A stretch of 56,495 nucleotides of DNA, taken from positions 370,327 through 426,821 of the forward strand of contig NZ_JAIXCQ010000003.1 in the NCBI RefSeq assembly GCF_020297055.1, given 5' to 3'. Shown here piece by piece: positions 37,490-47,372 of this stretch (the stretch's first letter is position 1; each line of letters starts with the position of its first letter). The notes beneath the pieces were generated by a model. The model was not told where the DNA came from. It saw only the letters and a list, made by a program, of their open reading frames with translations, and did not search any database. The translations under genes and the position numbers were made by a program. This stretch comes from Isoptericola luteus. GTDB lineage: Bacteria; Actinomycetota; Actinomycetes; Actinomycetales; Cellulomonadaceae.

Positions 37490-39158
37490 CGACGAGGGTG
37501 CCGTCGTCGGAGAGGGAGACGGTGACCCGGCGCTGCCAGGTCGCGTCGAGCCCGGGGAAGTCGGTACGGAAGTGCCCGCCCCGGGACTCGGTGCGCAGGC
37601 CCGCGGCGTGCACCAGCGCGGACGCCACCTGGTGCACGTTGGTGGTCTCCCACTCGGCGGTCTGCGGGATCGCGACGACGTCGGCCGCCAGGTGCGCGTC
37701 CGTCCGGACGCGGGCCAGGGCGGCAGCGGCACGTGCGAGCGACGCCGCCGAGCGCACGGGGCCCGCGCCGTCGGACGTCGCCTGCTGCACCCGTGACCGG
37801 GCGGCCGCGGCGACCAGCGCGGGAGCGCCGGGACGCGCCGCGGGCTCCGGGGCGCGGGACAGCTCGCCCGCGTCCCAGCGCCGCGCGACGTCCTGGGCCG
37901 CACGGTGCGCGAACACGAGCCCCTCGAGCAGCGAGTTCGACGCCAGCCGGTTCGCACCGTGCACGCCGGTGCACGCGACCTCGCCCACGGCGTACAGCCC
38001 GGGCACCGAGGTACGCCCGCGGACGTCGGTCACGACGCCGCCGGAGTGGTAGTGCTGCGCCGGCGCCACGGGCACGGGCTCCTCGGTCCAGTCGATGCCG
38101 TGGGCGGTCAGCCGGGCGGTGATGCTCGGGAAACGCTCGCGCAGGAACGCCGCCCCGAGGTGCCGGGCGTCGAGCAGCACGTGGTCGGCGGAGGTCGCCG
38201 CCATCTGCCGCACGATGGCGTGCGCGACGACGTCCCGCGGTGCCAGCTCCGCCAGCTCGTGCTCGCCGGGCATGAACCGGTGGCCGTCGACGTCGAGCAG
38301 CAGCGCGCCCTCGCCGCGCACGGCCTCGCTGATGAGCGGCTGCTGGCCCTTGGCCCCCAGGCCGAGCCACAGCACGGTGGGGTGGAACTGCACGAACTCG
38401 AGGTCCGCGACGTCCGCGCCGGCGCGCAGGGCGGCGGCGATGCCGTCCCCGGTCGCGCCGGGCGGGTTGGTCGACGAGCGGAACACCTGCCCGATGCCGC
38501 CCGTCGCCAGGACGACGACCGGCGCCAGGGCGGCCCCCACACCGTCCCGGCTGCCCGCGCCCCGCACGTGCAGGGTGACGCCCGCGACCGGGCGCCGGCC
38601 GCCGGCGTCGGGCGCACCGGTGAGCACGTCCAGCACCAGGGCGTTCTCCACCACCTCGATGCCCGGGTCGTCCCGCACGGCCTCGATCTGCGCCACCAGG
38701 GCCCGGGAGATCTCCGCGCCCGTGGCGTCTCCGCCGGCGTGCGCGATCCGGTCCGCGCGGTGCCCGCCCTCGCGCGTGAGGGCGATGCCGCCGTCCGGCC
38801 CGACGTCGAAGGTGGTGCCCCGCGCGACCAGCTCACGGACCCGGTCCGGGCCCTCGGTCACGAGGACGCGCACGGCGTCCACCTCGCTCAGGCCGCCGCC
38901 GGCGGCGAGCGTGTCGGTCAGGTGCGCCTCCGGGGTGTCGTCCGGGTGCAGCGCGGCGGCAATGCCGCCCTGCGCCCACACCGTCGAGCCGGAGGACAGC
39001 GAACCCTTGGTCACCAGCAGGACCCGGGGCACCCGCGTGCGCAGCTCCAGGGCCGCGGTGAGCCCGGCGACGCCCGAACCCACGACGACGGCATCGGCAG
39101 ACGTCGTCCATCCCGGCGCCGGGGCAGCGAGCGCGCGCGCCAGGCGCGGCGGGGTCAA
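37482..39158 (-). CDS. nadB: L-aspartate oxidase
   Basis: A 558-residue FAD enzyme that oxidises aspartate to iminoaspartate in NAD synthesis. The FAD-binding [16 protein letters not shown] is near the N-terminus, the substrate loop [23 protein letters not shown]-type and [16 protein letters not shown] (covered as [10 protein letters not shown]) are present, and a fumarate-reductase-like C-terminus follows. The TTG start at 39158 overlaps the panD TGA (TTGA); there is no good ribosome site, so a later start is possible. The final LVAR and TAG stop are supplied by an intergenic repeat copy. Confidence 0.94.
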   Translation of the reverse strand: MTPPRLARALAAPAPGWTTSADAVVVGSGVAGLTAALELRTRVPRVLLVTKGSLSSGSTVWAQGGIAAALHPDDTPEAHLTDTLAAGGGLSEVDAVRVLVTEGPDRVRELVARGTTFDVGPDGGIALTREGGHRADRIAHAGGDATGAEISRALVAQIEAVRDDPGIEVVENALVLDVLTGAPDAGGRRPVAGVTLHVRGAGSRDGVGAALAPVVVLATGGIGQVFRSSTNPPGATGDGIAAALRAGADVADLEFVQFHPTVLWLGLGAKGQQPLISEAVRGEGALLLDVDGHRFMPGEHELAELAPRDVVAHAIVRQMAATSADHVLLDARHLGAAFLRERFPSITARLTAHGIDWTEEPVPVAPAQHYHSGGVVTDVRGRTSVPGLYAVGEVACTGVHGANRLASNSLLEGLVFAHRAAQDVARRWDAGELSRAPEPAARPGAPALVAAAARSRVQQATSDGAGPVRSAASLARAAAALARVRTDAHLAADVVAIPQTAEWETTNVHQVASALVHAAGLRTESRGGHFRTDFPGLDATWQRRVTVSLSDDGTLVAR

Positions 39159-39652
39159 CGGACGGCGGCGAACGGCAGGCCGCTGGCCTGCAGCCCGTAC
39201 CCGTCGGGGACCTGGCCCGGGTCGCTGTCGAGCTCGACGATCCGGTTGTCGGAGTCCACGAAGACGACCGCCGGGTCGAAGGTGCGCGCGTCCGCGTCGG
39301 ACATGGTCCCGTACGCGATGATGATGACGACGTCGCCCGGGTGCACCAGGTGCGCGGCGGCCCCGTTGATGCTGATCTGCCCGCTGCCCGGCTCGCCCGG
39401 GATGACGTACGTGGTCAGCCGGGCGCCGTTGGTGACGTCCACGATGTCGACCTGCTGGCCCGGGACGAGGTCGGCCGCGGTGAGCAGGTCGGCGTCGATC
39501 GTGACCGATCCCACATAGTGCAGGTCGGCCTGCGTGACGGTCGCCCGGTGGATCTTGCCGATCATCATCGGCCGCTGGAGCGACGCCGGACGACGGCGCG
39601 GGGCGTCGCCGGCGGGCCCGGGCACGCCGGGCGTCGAGGTCAGGTCAGTCAC
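39155..39652 (-). CDS. panD: Aspartate 1-decarboxylase with an N-terminal extension
   Basis: A 165-residue pyruvoyl-dependent enzyme that makes beta-alanine. The conserved core [18 protein letters not shown] is followed by the self-cleaving Gly-Ser (YVGSVTID) that generates the pyruvoyl group, then [17 protein letters not shown]. The GTG at 39652, 7 bases after AGGAGG, adds about 27 Pro/Arg-rich residues ahead of the usual start; family members usually begin at or near MMIG. It follows panC by 2 bp and overlaps the nadB start. Confidence 0.93.
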   Translation of the reverse strand: MTDLTSTPGVPGPAGDAPRRRPASLQRPMMIGKIHRATVTQADLHYVGSVTIDADLLTAADLVPGQQVDIVDVTNGARLTTYVIPGEPGSGQISINGAAAHLVHPGDVVIIIAYGTMSDADARTFDPAVVFVDSDNRIVELDSDPGQVPDGYGLQASGLPFAAVR

Positions 39653-39654
39653 GG

Positions 39655-40593
39655 TTACGCCTCCTGGCCAGCGGTGTCGTCGTCGTGGCCCGCCCCTGCG
39701 GGGGCGGCGACGACGTCCACGGCCTGGTTGTCGATCAGTCGGGTGGTGCCCACGCGTGCCGCCACCAGGAGGAGGGCGGGACCGCGGTGGTCCGCGGGTA
39801 CCGCGCCCACGGTAGCGGGGTCGACGAGCGCCAGATAATCCACCACAACGCCGGAGGCCTCGTTGAGGATTCCCGACGCCGCCTGCCGCACCGCCGCGGA
39901 GCCCCGCCCGGCGTCCGCCGCGGCCTTGCCCCCGGCCAGCGCCCGGGACAGGGCGAGGGCCAGCGTGCGCTCCTCGTCGGAGAGGTAGGCGTTGCGCGAC
40001 GACATCGCCAGCCCGTCCGCCTCGCGCACGGTCGGGACGCCGACCACGGCGACCTCGAGATCCAGGTCCGCCACCATGCGTCGGACGGCGAGGAGCTGTT
40101 GCGCGTCCTTCTCGCCGAACAGCGCGACGTCGGGCCGCGTCAGGTGCATCAGCTTGAGCACCACGGTGAGCACGCCGTCCAGGTGCCCCGGACGGTGCTC
40201 GCCCTCCAGGACCTCGCCGATCCGGCCCGCGGACACGCGGACGACCGGGTCGCCGCCGGGGTACACGACGTCCGGGGTGGGGGCGAACACCACGTCGGCG
40301 CCCACGCTCGCGAGCTTCGCGACGTCGCCGTCCAGGTCGCGCGGGTACGCGTCGAGGTCCTCGCCGGCGCCGAACTGCAGCGGGTTGACGAAGATCGTCA
40401 CCACGACCTGACCTGTGGCGCCGGCCTCCTCGCGCGCGCGGCGCACGAGCTGGAGATGCCCGTCGTGGAGCGCACCCATGGTCATGACGACCGCCCGGCG
40501 GTCGGTCGGCTCCGGGCCGGTGAGTGCCCAGGACGTGAGTGCTTCGCGCAGCTCCTCGCGCGTGCGCACGACGGCGGGGGCGGGGTGGTTCAT
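39655..40593 (-). CDS. panC: Pantothenate synthetase
   Basis: A 312-residue ligase joining pantoate and beta-alanine with ATP. The HIGH-type [43 protein letters not shown] and FGEKDAQQL motifs are intact, as is MSSRNAYLS. Its product partner PanD is the next gene. The ATG at 40593 overlaps the stop of the DUF2520 gene by 4 bases (ATGA-type junction 40590-40593). Confidence 0.96.
   Translation of the reverse strand: MNHPAPAVVRTREELREALTSWALTGPEPTDRRAVVMTMGALHDGHLQLVRRAREEAGATGQVVVTIFVNPLQFGAGEDLDAYPRDLDGDVAKLASVGADVVFAPTPDVVYPGGDPVVRVSAGRIGEVLEGEHRPGHLDGVLTVVLKLMHLTRPDVALFGEKDAQQLLAVRRMVADLDLEVAVVGVPTVREADGLAMSSRNAYLSDEERTLALALSRALAGGKAAADAGRGSAAVRQAASGILNEASGVVVDYLALVDPATVGAVPADHRGPALLLVAARVGTTRLIDNQAVDVVAAPAGAGHDDDTAGQEA
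39660..39665 (-). promoter_or_regulatory. Ribosome-binding site deciding the panD start
   Basis: AGGAGG inside the end of panC is 7 bases before GTG 39652. It supports translation of the extended PanD rather than an internal start at MMIGKIH. Confidence 0.8.
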
Positions 40594-41651
40594 GGTCGTT
40601 CCTCGGGGTCGTCGGTGCGGGCGGGCGCGTCGGGGGACGTGCCGTCCGGCGTCTCTGACGGGTCGGCGGGCGGGTCGGCGGGCGGGTCGGCGGGCGTGTC
40701 CGCCGACGCGGGGGTGGACAGGGCATCGAGCAGGTCCCGGGCCGACCGGTCGTCGATCCGGTGCGCGGCAAGGGCCCGGCGCGTCGCCGCCCGCGAGAGC
40801 TGAGCATACGAGTCGACGACGTCGGTGGCGCCCGTCCGGGTCGCCAGCGCACCCAGCACCTCCAGGTGGGTGCGTACCGTCCCGACGTCACCGCGCGCGA
40901 CCGGCCCCGTGAGCGCCGCGACGGCCCCCGGCCCGACGCCGTCGCGCACGTCCGCGGCACGGACGGAGCCGTCGAGCGCCGCCGACAGCAGCGGCGCGAG
41001 CACCCGGCCGGGGTGCTCGACGCCGGCCGCCTCCAGCGCCTGCGCGGCCTGCGCGACGAGCACCACCAGGTGGTTCGCCCCGTGCGCGAGGGCCGCGTGG
41101 TACAGCCCGCGCGCCTCCTCCGCCACGACGACGGGCTCTCCCCCGACCTCGACGACGAGCGCTTGGCCGATGGGCTGCACCGTGGCGGGGGCCGTGACGG
41201 CGAACGTGCACCCGTTGAGCCTCTGGAGGTCGAGCGACGTGCCGGTGAACGTCATCGCCGGGTGGACGGCGAGCGGGATGGCCCCCGCCCCGCGGGCCGG
41301 GTCCAGCACCGCCGTGCCGTACCGCCCCGACGTGTGCACCACGAGCTGGCCCGGCTGCCAGGCGCCGAGCGCCGCAAGGCCCGCCACGACGTCCGCGAGT
41401 GCGTCGTCGGGCACCGCCAGCAGGACCAGCTCGGAGCGCTCCACGACCTCGGGGACGTCCAGGTGCGGGACGCCGGGCAGCAGCGTCGCGATCCGCTCCC
41501 GGGACTCCTCGCTCACCCCGCTGGCCCCGACGACCGCGTGCCCGGTGGCGCGCAGCGCGCTCCCCAGGACGGCACCGACGCGTCCCGCGCCGACGATCCC
41601 CACCCCGAGCCGACCCGGCTTCGTACCGCCGGGGCGCGCCGGGACGCTCAC
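40590..41651 (-). CDS. Rossmann-like DUF2520 protein
   Basis: A 353-residue NAD(P)-binding protein. [15 protein letters not shown] is a dinucleotide loop, [10 protein letters not shown] and HPAMTFTG follow, and the C-terminal helical domain matches DUF2520. The family sits beside panC in many actinobacteria and has been considered a ketopantoate-reductase-like enzyme; that is not shown here. The last 40 residues are Pro/Asp-rich with a tandem ADPP repeat (40661-40696). GTG 41651 has GGAGGGG upstream and overlaps the PH-domain gene stop (GTGA). Confidence 0.85.
   Translation of the reverse strand: MSVPARPGGTKPGRLGVGIVGAGRVGAVLGSALRATGHAVVGASGVSEESRERIATLLPGVPHLDVPEVVERSELVLLAVPDDALADVVAGLAALGAWQPGQLVVHTSGRYGTAVLDPARGAGAIPLAVHPAMTFTGTSLDLQRLNGCTFAVTAPATVQPIGQALVVEVGGEPVVVAEEARGLYHAALAHGANHLVVLVAQAAQALEAAGVEHPGRVLAPLLSAALDGSVRAADVRDGVGPGAVAALTGPVARGDVGTVRTHLEVLGALATRTGATDVVDSYAQLSRAATRRALAAHRIDDRSARDLLDALSTPASADTPADPPADPPADPSETPDGTSPDAPARTDDPEERP
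40661..40696 (-). repeat. 12-bp tandem repeat encoding ADPP units at the end of the DUF2520 gene
   Basis: Three perfect copies of GGTCGGCGGGCG (40661, 40673, 40685) keep the reading frame and give a Pro/Asp-rich tail. Confidence 0.85.
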
Positions 41652-43282
41652 CGGGGCCCCTCCATCCAGCGCTCGGGCGTCGTGTGGGCCCGGGCCTCTC
41701 GCGCGCGCACCGACTGCTCGCCGAGCAGCCGGGCCGCCTCCGCGGCCTCGAGGTGGTGCACGGCCGGAGCCACCGGGCCGGGCGTCGTGTGCAGGACGAC
41801 GGACGCCAGCCCGCGACGACGCTGCCACGGCCCCTGGGCGAGCCCGAGCGACTGCGTGCGCTCGTGCGGGACGACGTCGAGCCGGCGCACGAAGCGACCG
41901 GTGCGGGCGAACAGCGCGCGGCCGGTCAGCGCGTAGCCGTTGCGGCGCCAGCTCCACGGGTCGAGCAGGCGGGCACTGCGCGGGCTCGTCACGAACCAGC
42001 GGTCGCTGCGCCCGTCCCCGCTCAGGGCCTCGTCCAGCAGGGCGAGCGTCTCGTCCGGGTCGCCCGCCTCGAGGTCCGGCAGCACGAGCCACAGCGCCGT
42101 GAGCGCCTCCTCGCGGGGCCCGACGGGGAGCAGCACGCTCTGCCGCTCGGCGTCGGCCCCCTCGCCCCCTCCGTAGCCGGCCACGTTGACCCGCACGCGC
42201 CACCAGTCAGGGCCGCGCCACCACGGGCCCTGGGTGATCGAGACGGCCTGCACCCGGCCGGGCGGGATCGTCTGGGCGCGCGTCTCCAGCAGACCGTGCC
42301 GCAGGCGGATGCCGTCCGGGGACAGCGCGGCGCGGAAGCCGAACTCGCCCGCGAACCGGTTGAACAGGTAGCCGCCGATGCCGAGGATCGCCGGCAGCGC
42401 CGACACGAGGATGCTGGTCTGGCGTGTCATCAGCACCGCGACGCCCACGCCGGCCAGCACCAGGACCCCGAGCCACACCCCGGGCATCCGCAGCAGCGAG
42501 ATCAGCAGCCGTGGTGCGGGGACCTCGTAGACGGGACGCTCCGGGGCCTCCGGGGCGACGTCGTCCGGTGCGTCCACCGCGCCGGCCTCCTCGACGGGGG
42601 CCCCGACGGGTGCCTCCGGTGCCGGGGTACCGGTGGCGGGGTCGCCGGGAGCCGACGGCGCCGGCGTCCCGGCGGGCTCGACCGGCGAGGTGTCCCGTCG
42701 CGCCGCCTTGACCCCCGCGGCGCGCGCGAGCAGGTCGGCACGCAACCGCTGGGCGTCGGACTCCTTGAGCATGCCGATCGCCACGGCGGAGTCCGCGCCG
42801 CCCGCGACCTCGAGGCGCAGCTCGGCGAGCCCGAACGGACGCGCGAGGAGCGGCTGGCGCACGTCGACGGCCTGCAGGCGGTCGAGCCGGGCGTGCCGCT
42901 GCTGGCGGAACAGGATGCCCTTGCGCAGGTGCGCGGCGTCGTCGTCGACCGCGTACGCCGTCATCTTCCACGCGAGCGCCGCGTACCCGAAGACGACCGC
43001 CAGCACGAGGACGACCCCGACGATCACCATCCACCACAGCCCGCCGATCTCGTCGGCGAGCCGCAGCGCGCCCGAGACGTTCTCGAGCACCTGCTGGCCG
43101 CCGATGACGGCGACGACGCCGATCGCCGCCCAGCCGCGCACGAACGGCGTCACCGGGTGGACCCGGTGCCAGCGCAGGTCCGTGCGCACGCCGGTGCCCT
43201 CCGGCGTCGACGGCGAGGGTGAGCCGTCCGACGGGACCGGCCCCGGGGAGGGCGGGAGCAACGGGTCCGACGACTCGCTCAC
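41648..43282 (-). CDS. Large PH-domain (bPH_2, YdbT-like) membrane protein
   Basis: A 544-residue membrane protein. Two membrane helices near residues 45-105 are followed by a bPH_2 domain, a Pro/Ala/Glu-rich cytoplasmic stretch (about 200-265), two further helices and two more bPH_2 repeats (AALSPDGIRLRHGLLETRAQ... and ALFARTGRFVRRLDVVPHERTQS). This is the YdbT partner of YdbS; the pair is widespread and of unknown function, possibly in envelope stress. GTG 43282 overlaps the preceding gene stop. Confidence 0.85.
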   Translation of the reverse strand: MSESSDPLLPPSPGPVPSDGSPSPSTPEGTGVRTDLRWHRVHPVTPFVRGWAAIGVVAVIGGQQVLENVSGALRLADEIGGLWWMVIVGVVLVLAVVFGYAALAWKMTAYAVDDDAAHLRKGILFRQQRHARLDRLQAVDVRQPLLARPFGLAELRLEVAGGADSAVAIGMLKESDAQRLRADLLARAAGVKAARRDTSPVEPAGTPAPSAPGDPATGTPAPEAPVGAPVEEAGAVDAPDDVAPEAPERPVYEVPAPRLLISLLRMPGVWLGVLVLAGVGVAVLMTRQTSILVSALPAILGIGGYLFNRFAGEFGFRAALSPDGIRLRHGLLETRAQTIPPGRVQAVSITQGPWWRGPDWWRVRVNVAGYGGGEGADAERQSVLLPVGPREEALTALWLVLPDLEAGDPDETLALLDEALSGDGRSDRWFVTSPRSARLLDPWSWRRNGYALTGRALFARTGRFVRRLDVVPHERTQSLGLAQGPWQRRRGLASVVLHTTPGPVAPAVHHLEAAEAARLLGEQSVRAREARAHTTPERWMEGPR

Positions 43283-43803
43283 AGGCCCGCCAGCCTCGCC
43301 TCGCCGCGCGCCGTCAGCCGGTCGCGCAGGCGCTCCGCCTCGTCGGGCACCAGGCCCGGGATGACGGCGTCCGTCCCGGCCGACGCCGTGTGCAGCTGCA
43401 CCTTCGCGATGCCCAGCTTCCGGTCGAGCGGCCCGGCCTCGACGTCCACGTACTGCATCCGGCCGTAGGGCACGACGACGAGCGAGCGGAACAGGATCCC
43501 CTTGCGGATCAGCAGGTCGTCGTCGCGCTCCGCGTACCCGATCGCGCGCACCTGCCGGGGCACGAGGAGCGCCGTCCACACGAGCAGGACCGCCGGGACC
43601 CCCACGAGCAGCCAGAACCACGGCGAGACGAGCACCGCGAGCACGGCGCCCGCGACGACCGGCACGCCGAAGGTCAGCGCGCTCGGGATCAGCCTGGCCT
43701 GGACCAGGCGCGGCGACACGCCCTGCCAGGTGACTCCCGGCGGGTCGAAGGGTCCCGCCGGCGGCGCGACAGAGGGGTCGGAGCCCTCGGGGATGCTGGT
43801 CAT
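43279..43803 (-). CDS. Small PH-domain (bPH_2, YdbS-like) membrane protein
   Basis: A 174-residue protein with two membrane helices (about 45-80) and one bPH_2 domain (LLIRKGILFRSLVVVPYGRMQYVDVEAGPLDRKLGIAKVQ region, shown as short motifs RKGILFRS and PYGRMQYVDV). It precedes the larger PH-domain gene and overlaps it by 4 bp, so the two likely form a complex. The start ATG 43803 follows a GGATGG-like site. Confidence 0.85.
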   Translation of the reverse strand: MTSIPEGSDPSVAPPAGPFDPPGVTWQGVSPRLVQARLIPSALTFGVPVVAGAVLAVLVSPWFWLLVGVPAVLLVWTALLVPRQVRAIGYAERDDDLLIRKGILFRSLVVVPYGRMQYVDVEAGPLDRKLGIAKVQLHTASAGTDAVIPGLVPDEAERLRDRLTARGEARLAGL

Positions 43804-43828
43804 GGGGCCATCCTTCCATCCGTGCCGG

Positions 43829-44308
43829 TCACGAGGGCAGCGGCTCGGCGTCCTTCTTGCCGTCGGTGTCGTCAGGGGGCGGCAGCTCGCAGAACCGCTC
43901 GACGACGAGCCCGACCACGGCCAGGACGACCGCGCACCCGGCGGCGATCCCGGCCGCGACCGCCTGGTCCCGTCGCGCCTCGATCTCGAGCTGCTCCAGC
44001 ACCACGAGCACCGTCGCCAGGTACCGCCCCGCCAGGAGCGCGCCCGTGAAGGCCCCTGCCTTGGCCAGCACGAACGTGCGCGCGGCCCGCAGCGGGTCCA
44101 GCCCCGGCCGGTCACCCTTCTGGTAGGCGCGCACGGCCCAGCCCATCCAGAAGATGCCCGCCGCGATACCCAGCAGGGCGATGTCCTCGACCCACGCGAC
44201 GATCGGCAGGTAGATGCCGCGCGACTCGAGCAGGCGCAGCACGACCGCCCCGACGACGGCCGTCACGGCCGTGATCAGGCCGAGCGTGGCCACGGAGGTG
44301 CGGCGCAT
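43829..44308 (-). CDS. DUF3180 membrane protein
   Basis: A 159-residue protein with four predicted membrane helices (about 8-25, 37-58, 78-100 and 115-138), matching the actinobacterial DUF3180 family that follows folK. A short acidic C-terminus follows. It starts 1 bp after the folBK stop, so it is almost certainly co-translated. Function unknown. Confidence 0.85.
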   Translation of the reverse strand: MRRTSVATLGLITAVTAVVGAVVLRLLESRGIYLPIVAWVEDIALLGIAAGIFWMGWAVRAYQKGDRPGLDPLRAARTFVLAKAGAFTGALLAGRYLATVLVVLEQLEIEARRDQAVAAGIAAGCAVVLAVVGLVVERFCELPPPDDTDGKKDAEPLPS

Positions 44309-44309
44309 G

Positions 44310-46397
44310 TCAGCGGTCGCGCTCGGTGGGGTCGTACCCCGCCTCCGGCACCTCCGGGTGAGCCGCGGTGGGGTGCTGGGCCGAGGTGCCGAAGGGGTCG
44401 GCCGGCGCGGGCGGGCCCCACACCGCGTACGCGTCGTCGCGGGCGGGCTCGCCGAAAGCCGGGTAGACCTGCTGCTCCGGCGGCGCCGGCATCGCGGGCG
44501 GCTGGTACGCCTGCGGCTGGTCCGGAACCTCGTACGACGGCTCCGCCGGCGGCTGGTACGCCTGCGGCGCCGGCTCGTAGGCGGGCTGCTGCGCGGGCGG
44601 GTCGTACGGCAGGGGCAGCTCGTACGACGACGCGGGCGGCTCCGCAGGTACCTGCGAGGTCGAGGGTGCCGGCGGCACGGGGGCGTGCGGCGTGGCGGTC
44701 ACGGGCGGCGCGGGCGGCTGCGGGGCCGAGGGAACCTCGAAGATCGGGACGAGAGGTGCCTGCGGGGTGCTCGACGTCGACACCTCCGGCACGTAGGCCC
44801 GGGGCGTCTCGGGCGCGTACCCCTGCGGGGCCTCGGGCGCGTAGTCCCGAGGCCCTTCGGGCGCATACCCCTGCGGGGCCTCGGGGGCGTACCCCTGCGA
44901 CGGCTGGGGCGAGTACGCCCGGGGCGCCTCGGGCGCGTAGTCCCGCGGGCCCTCGGGGGCATACCCCTGCGGCGCCTCGGACGCATACCCGTGGGGCGGG
45001 GTCGGCGGCGCCTGCGGCGTCTCCGGCTCGGACGACCGGGCATCCGGGGCAACGGCGGGCGCGCGCTCGACGGACACACTCTGCACGGGCGCCGACGGCG
45101 CGGGGCCGCCGTCCGTCGCCACCTGGCCGGTGGACTGCGTGGGACCGGTGAGCCAGTCCAGCGCGAGCCACCGGATCCCCGCACGGTCCGGTGCGGTCAC
45201 CGCGAGCTGGGAGACGGGGCCGCCGCCGAGCCCGCCGAGCACGGCGTCGGGCGCTACCTCGGCCCAGGGCACCAGGACGAACGCGCGCTCGTGCGCGCGG
45301 GGGTGCGGCAGCTCGAGGTCGTCGGACGTCGTCGTCAGCGTGTCGTACTGCACGATGTCGACGTCGAGCGTCCGCGGGCCCCACCGCTCCTCGCGCACCC
45401 GGCCGTGCAGCTCCTCGACCTGCTGCACCGCACGCAGCAGGTCGCGCGGCGAGAGCGTGGTCTTGACGATGAGCACCGCGTTGAGGAAGTCCGGCTGGTC
45501 CGGCCCGCCGACGGCCGCCGTGCGGGCCAGCGGCGAGACGTCGGTGACCTGGATGCCCGGGACCCGGTCGATGTCGGTCACGGCGTCACGCAGCGTGACC
45601 TGGGCGTCCCCGAGGTTCGCCCCGAGGGCCAGCACCGCCCCGATGGGCCGGGCCGGCGCCGCGTCGAGCGGGTCGAGGTAGGGGGCGACGTCCGCCTCGG
45701 CGGGCTCCGCCGTCTCGGGCGCCTCGGCCGCCCCGGCCGGCTCCGTGCCGAAAGCCTCCGCGCCGAAAGCCTCCGCGCCGAAGGACTCAGCGCCGAAGGG
45801 CTCCGCGCCCACGGGCTCGTCAGCCAGGGCGTCGGCCATGGTGGGCGCGACGACCGCCGGACCGTACGACGGCTCGGCCGCGGCCGCGCCGGCGAGCCCC
45901 AGGCTCGGCGAGGCCTCGGCGCGCTGGTCACCAGCCACCTCGGACGCCGTCCGCGGCTCGGCGCCGGACACGGCGGGCGTGGCCACCACCGGCGCGTGCT
46001 CGCGGTCCCGGCGGATGACGATCGACACGTCGTCGAACGGCACCTCGATGGGCGCCTGCGGCTTGTGGACGCGGACGTCGACGGCGTGCACGGCGGGACG
46101 GTCCAGCACCACCGCCGCGATGCGCTCGGCCACCGTCTCCACGAGGTCCGCGGGCGAGCCCGCGAGCACGTCGTGGACGTCCTGGGCGACGTCGGCGTAG
46201 CTCACCGTCGCGGCCAGGTCGTCCGACGTGGCGGCGGCCCGGGTGTCCAGGTGCAGCACCACGTCGGCGCGGAACACCTGGCCCTCGACCCGCTCGTGCG
46301 GCAGCACCCCGTGGTGACCCGTCGCGGACACCCCTTCGAGGCAGATCCGGTCCAACGGTCGTCCGTGGGGGCCGGTCACGGCTTCGGCGAACGTCAC
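44310..46397 (-). CDS. FolB-FolK fusion with long Pro/Tyr-rich tail
   Basis: A 695-residue fusion. Residues 1-130 are dihydroneopterin aldolase (GHHGVLPHER, Lys112 in HKPQAP). A linker (130-250) has GAEPFG/GAEAFG repeats. Residues 250-415 are HPPK (ALGANLGD, WGPRTLDVDIV with the Asp pair, LPHPRAHERAFVLVPWAE). Residues 416-695 are a disordered tail with at least eight near-repeats such as YAPEAPQG and YAPEGPRD (about 469-536) and then many Pro, Gln and Tyr. The aldolase and pyrophosphokinase steps are consecutive in folate synthesis. The tail is unrelated to known folate enzymes. GTG 46397 overlaps folP. Confidence 0.9.
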   Translation of the reverse strand: MTFAEAVTGPHGRPLDRICLEGVSATGHHGVLPHERVEGQVFRADVVLHLDTRAAATSDDLAATVSYADVAQDVHDVLAGSPADLVETVAERIAAVVLDRPAVHAVDVRVHKPQAPIEVPFDDVSIVIRRDREHAPVVATPAVSGAEPRTASEVAGDQRAEASPSLGLAGAAAAEPSYGPAVVAPTMADALADEPVGAEPFGAESFGAEAFGAEAFGTEPAGAAEAPETAEPAEADVAPYLDPLDAAPARPIGAVLALGANLGDAQVTLRDAVTDIDRVPGIQVTDVSPLARTAAVGGPDQPDFLNAVLIVKTTLSPRDLLRAVQQVEELHGRVREERWGPRTLDVDIVQYDTLTTTSDDLELPHPRAHERAFVLVPWAEVAPDAVLGGLGGGPVSQLAVTAPDRAGIRWLALDWLTGPTQSTGQVATDGGPAPSAPVQSVSVERAPAVAPDARSSEPETPQAPPTPPHGYASEAPQGYAPEGPRDYAPEAPRAYSPQPSQGYAPEAPQGYAPEGPRDYAPEAPQGYAPETPRAYVPEVSTSSTPQAPLVPIFEVPSAPQPPAPPVTATPHAPVPPAPSTSQVPAEPPASSYELPLPYDPPAQQPAYEPAPQAYQPPAEPSYEVPDQPQAYQPPAMPAPPEQQVYPAFGEPARDDAYAVWGPPAPADPFGTSAQHPTAAHPEVPEAGYDPTERDR
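44790..44993 (-). repeat. Coding repeat block in the folBK tail
   Basis: Imperfect 21-24 bp units encode YAPEAPQG/YAPEGPRD-type octapeptides. Changes between units are often at third bases and conservative positions, which suggests selection on the protein sequence. Confidence 0.8.
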
Positions 46398-47368
46398 GGG
46401 GTGCCCTCCCTGTCGACGGCGGTGGGTCCGCCGATCATCGTGCCGGCCTCGGGGCCGGCGGCCGCGGCGAGCACCACGGCATCATTCCTGTCGTCCCGGG
46501 CCGCCGTCCAGGCGGCCGCGACGTGCACGGCGTCGGCGCTGGCCCGGACCGCGTGCACGCGCACGGCCCACGCCCCGGCCGCCGCCGAGAGCGCGGACAG
46601 CGCGGCGGTCGCGTCGTCACGGGCGAGCGGCGGTGCCGGTTCGTCGTCCGCCAGAGAGTGCGCCCCCGTGAGCAGGTGCCCGAGGAAGCGCTTGCGCGAC
46701 GCCCCGACGAGGACCGGGCGGCCCAGCGCGTGCAGCGCGTCGAGGTGCGCGAGCAGCGGCCAGTTGAGGGCGCCGGCCTTCGAGAAGCCGAGCCCGGGGT
46801 CGAGCACCACCTGTTCCGGGGCGACGCCCACCGCGACCAGGGCGTCCAGCCGCGCGGCCAGCTCGTCGCGCACCTCGGCCACGACGTCGTCGTACACCTC
46901 GAGGCTGTCCATGACGTCCGCGTGACCGCGCCAGTGCATCGCGACGTACGTGACGCCCGCGTCCGCCACGACGTGGCCCATGCGCGGGTCGGCGAGGCCG
47001 CCGGACACGTCGTTGACGATGCGGGCCCCCGCAGCGACCGCCCGTTCGGCGACGGTGGCGCGCGTGGTGTCGACCGAGACGACGGCTCCGGCGGCGGCGA
47101 GCCGCGAGATGACGGGCAGCACCCGGCGCAGCTCCTCCGCCTCGGTGACCCGCGCCGAGCCGGGACGGGTGGACTCGCCGCCGACGTCGAGGACGTCGGC
47201 ACCCTCGGCGAGCAGGTCGAGACCGTGCTGGACGCCGTCCTCCGGCTCGAACCACTCCCCGCCGTCGGAGAAGGAGTCAGGCGTGATGTTCACGACGCCC
47301 ATCACCAGGCAGCGTCCGGTGCCCGAGAGCTCCGGCAGCCCGGCGACGACGGAGTCCCGCGGGTGCAC
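46394..47368 (-). CDS. folP: Dihydropteroate synthase
   Basis: A 324-residue TIM-barrel enzyme joining dihydropterin pyrophosphate and p-aminobenzoate. VMGVVNITPDSFSDGG, DVGGESTRPGS, IVNDVSGG, LDPGLGFSK and GASRKRFLG are intact, so sulfonamide sensitivity would be expected. GTG 47368 begins 4 bp after the folE stop. The C-terminus is slightly longer than in E. coli, ending GGPTAVDREGTP. Confidence 0.96.
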   Translation of the reverse strand: MHPRDSVVAGLPELSGTGRCLVMGVVNITPDSFSDGGEWFEPEDGVQHGLDLLAEGADVLDVGGESTRPGSARVTEAEELRRVLPVISRLAAAGAVVSVDTTRATVAERAVAAGARIVNDVSGGLADPRMGHVVADAGVTYVAMHWRGHADVMDSLEVYDDVVAEVRDELAARLDALVAVGVAPEQVVLDPGLGFSKAGALNWPLLAHLDALHALGRPVLVGASRKRFLGHLLTGAHSLADDEPAPPLARDDATAALSALSAAAGAWAVRVHAVRASADAVHVAAAWTAARDDRNDAVVLAAAAGPEAGTMIGGPTAVDREGTP

Positions 47369-47372
47369 GCGC

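Noticed and set aside
44214-46925. 903-codon plus-strand open frame over folBK/folP
   Set aside because: Its apparent Gly/Leu/Arg repeats are the antisense image of the Pro/Tyr-rich tail and linker repeats in folBK; it has no independent gene signals.
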